Shown: positions 14,170 to 14,770 of the stretch, in pieces
Position numbering within the stretch: the stretch's first letter is position 1
Layout: the number at the start of each line of letters is the position of its first letter
Assembly (NCBI GenBank): GCA_934394515.1
Contig: CAKRRU010000066.1
Span: 1 to 14,770 of the forward strand
Length of the DNA stretch: 14,770 bases
Origin: an uncultured Acetatifactor sp.
GTDB lineage: Bacteria > Bacillota > Clostridia > Lachnospirales > Lachnospiraceae
Reading direction: 5' to 3'
Position numbers and translations under genes: made by a program
Notes under the pieces: model-generated
What the model was told of the DNA's origin: nothing
Database searches by the model: none
The model's input: the letters and a program-made list of their open reading frames with translations, nothing else

Positions 14170-14712
14170 ATGGCTAAGTATGTATGTCAGGTATGTGGTT
14201 ATGTTTATGAAGGAGATGCGGCTCCCGCAGAGTGCCCCATCTGTCACGCTCCCGCTTCCAAGTTCACGAAGCAGGCTGACGAGAAGGTATGGGCTGCAGA
14301 GCATGTAGTCGGCGTAGCACAGGGTGCTCCCGAAGATATCATTGCTGATCTGCGTGCGAACTTCCAGGGCGAGTGCTCTGAGGTAGGTATGTATCTTGCA
14401 ATGGCAAGAGTTGCTCACAGAGAGGGCTATCCTGAGATCGGCCTGTACTGGGAGAAGGCAGCTTACGAAGAAGCTGAGCATGCTGCAAAATTCGCAGAGC
14501 TGTTAGGTGAAGTTGTTACCGATTCCACCAAGAAGAACCTGGAGATGAGAGTAGATGCCGAGAACGGCGCTACCGCAGGCAAGTTCGACCTCGCTAAGAG
14601 AGCAAAAGAGCTGAACCTCGACGCGATTCACGATACCGTACATGAGATGGCACGTGATGAGGCCAGACATGGTAAAGCTTTCGAAGGACTGCTCAAGAGA
14701 TACTTTGGCTAA
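14170..14712 (+). CDS. Reversed rubrerythrin (N-terminal rubredoxin, C-terminal diiron ferritin-like domain)
   Basis: The 180-residue cytoplasmic protein reduces H2O2 (and O2 in clostridial homologues) with electrons from NADH-dependent partners. The domain order is reversed compared with classical rubrerythrin: a short rubredoxin domain with CQVCGY (Cys6, Cys9) and CPICHAP (Cys22, Cys25) comes first, then a four-helix diiron domain (about 40-180). Diiron ligands are visible as Glu68 (QGECSE), the ExxH pair Glu101-His104 (EEAEHA) and Glu164-His167 (DEARHG). The RBS is AAAAGGAG. Codon use is more biased than in its neighbours (many GCT/GCA, GAG, AAG, AGA), which fits high expression. The clostridial homologues are PerR-controlled, and perR lies 146 nt upstream. 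No terminator follows before the next gene. Confidence 0.95.
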   Translation: MAKYVCQVCGYVYEGDAAPAECPICHAPASKFTKQADEKVWAAEHVVGVAQGAPEDIIADLRANFQGECSEVGMYLAMARVAHREGYPEIGLYWEKAAYEEAEHAAKFAELLGEVVTDSTKKNLEMRVDAENGATAGKFDLAKRAKELNLDAIHDTVHEMARDEARHGKAFEGLLKRYFG

Positions 14713-14760
14713 GCTACAAGCCATGCAAGGATAAAATAAAAAGTCACTGGGAGGACATTT

Positions 14761-14770
14761 ATGTACTTCC
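14761..14770 (+). CDS. Start of a further gene, truncated by the window edge
   Basis: An ATG at 14761 follows a strong RBS, GGGAGGA (14750-14756), and opens Met-Tyr-Phe before the window ends. It lies 48 nt after the rubrerythrin stop with no terminator between, so it is probably co-transcribed. Nothing can be said about the product. Confidence 0.5.

Noticed and set aside
14703..14750. Terminator after the rubrerythrin gene
   Set aside because: GGCT/AGCC gives only a 4-bp stem and no U-run follows before the next RBS.

Overview
The window looks like chromosome from a low- to mid-GC anaerobic Firmicute, most likely a Lachnospiraceae-like clostridium. This is inferred from the gene families: a reversed rubrerythrin next to a PerR-type regulator, a PadR gene paired with a HAAS-domain membrane protein, a ROK fructokinase relic of clostridial type, KtrAB potassium uptake, strong AGGAGG-type ribosome binding sites and sigma-A promoters. 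No tRNA, rRNA, CRISPR array, insertion sequence or phage gene is visible. The region reads as ordinary chromosome built from small stress, transport and regulation modules.

Layout. (1) 1-931, minus strand: a membrane permease (metal or metalloid exporter family) with a central His-rich loop, running off the left edge. Its promoter near 1134-1161 is overlapped by a palindrome of Fur-family type and followed by a leader of about 200 nt with repeated palindromes. (2) 1288-3311, minus: a two-gene operon of a MATE efflux pump and a hexapeptide sugar O-acetyltransferase, divergent from (3) 3483-4343, plus: a cupin-AraC regulator. (4) 4337-4588, minus: an 83-codon relic of a ROK fructokinase that keeps three separate pieces of the family, its promoter and its RBS. 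(5) 4645-6429, minus: a PadR repressor and a polytopic SEDS-like (FtsW/RodA-type) protein with an N-terminal HAAS/permease-prefix domain. The promoter carries two copies of a 20-bp palindromic operator. (6) 6652-8810, plus: an RmlD-like SDR protein without the usual catalytic Tyr, overlapping by 1 nt a dicarboxylate/amino-acid:cation symporter. A bidirectional terminator follows. (7) 8893-10960, minus: KtrB and KtrA. (8) 11135-13428, minus: a HAMP sensor kinase and an OmpR-family response regulator. (9) 13619-14770, plus: a PerR-type Fur-family regulator behind a near-consensus promoter and its own operator-like palindrome, then reversed rubrerythrin, then the first codons of a further gene.

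How the genes fit together. PerR plus reversed rubrerythrin forms an oxygen and peroxide defence module. KtrAB and the adjacent two-component system concern ion balance and envelope sensing, but a regulatory link between them is only positional. PadR with the HAAS-SEDS protein looks like a self-contained, autorepressed envelope module. AraC with MATE and the acetyltransferase looks like an inducible efflux and modification module. The most unusual items are the multiply deleted but still expressible-looking fructokinase relic with a strong 3' hairpin, the PadR/HAAS-SEDS module with its tandem operators, the RmlD-like protein with Tyr replaced by Phe, and the His-rich transporter with its metalloregulator-like operator.
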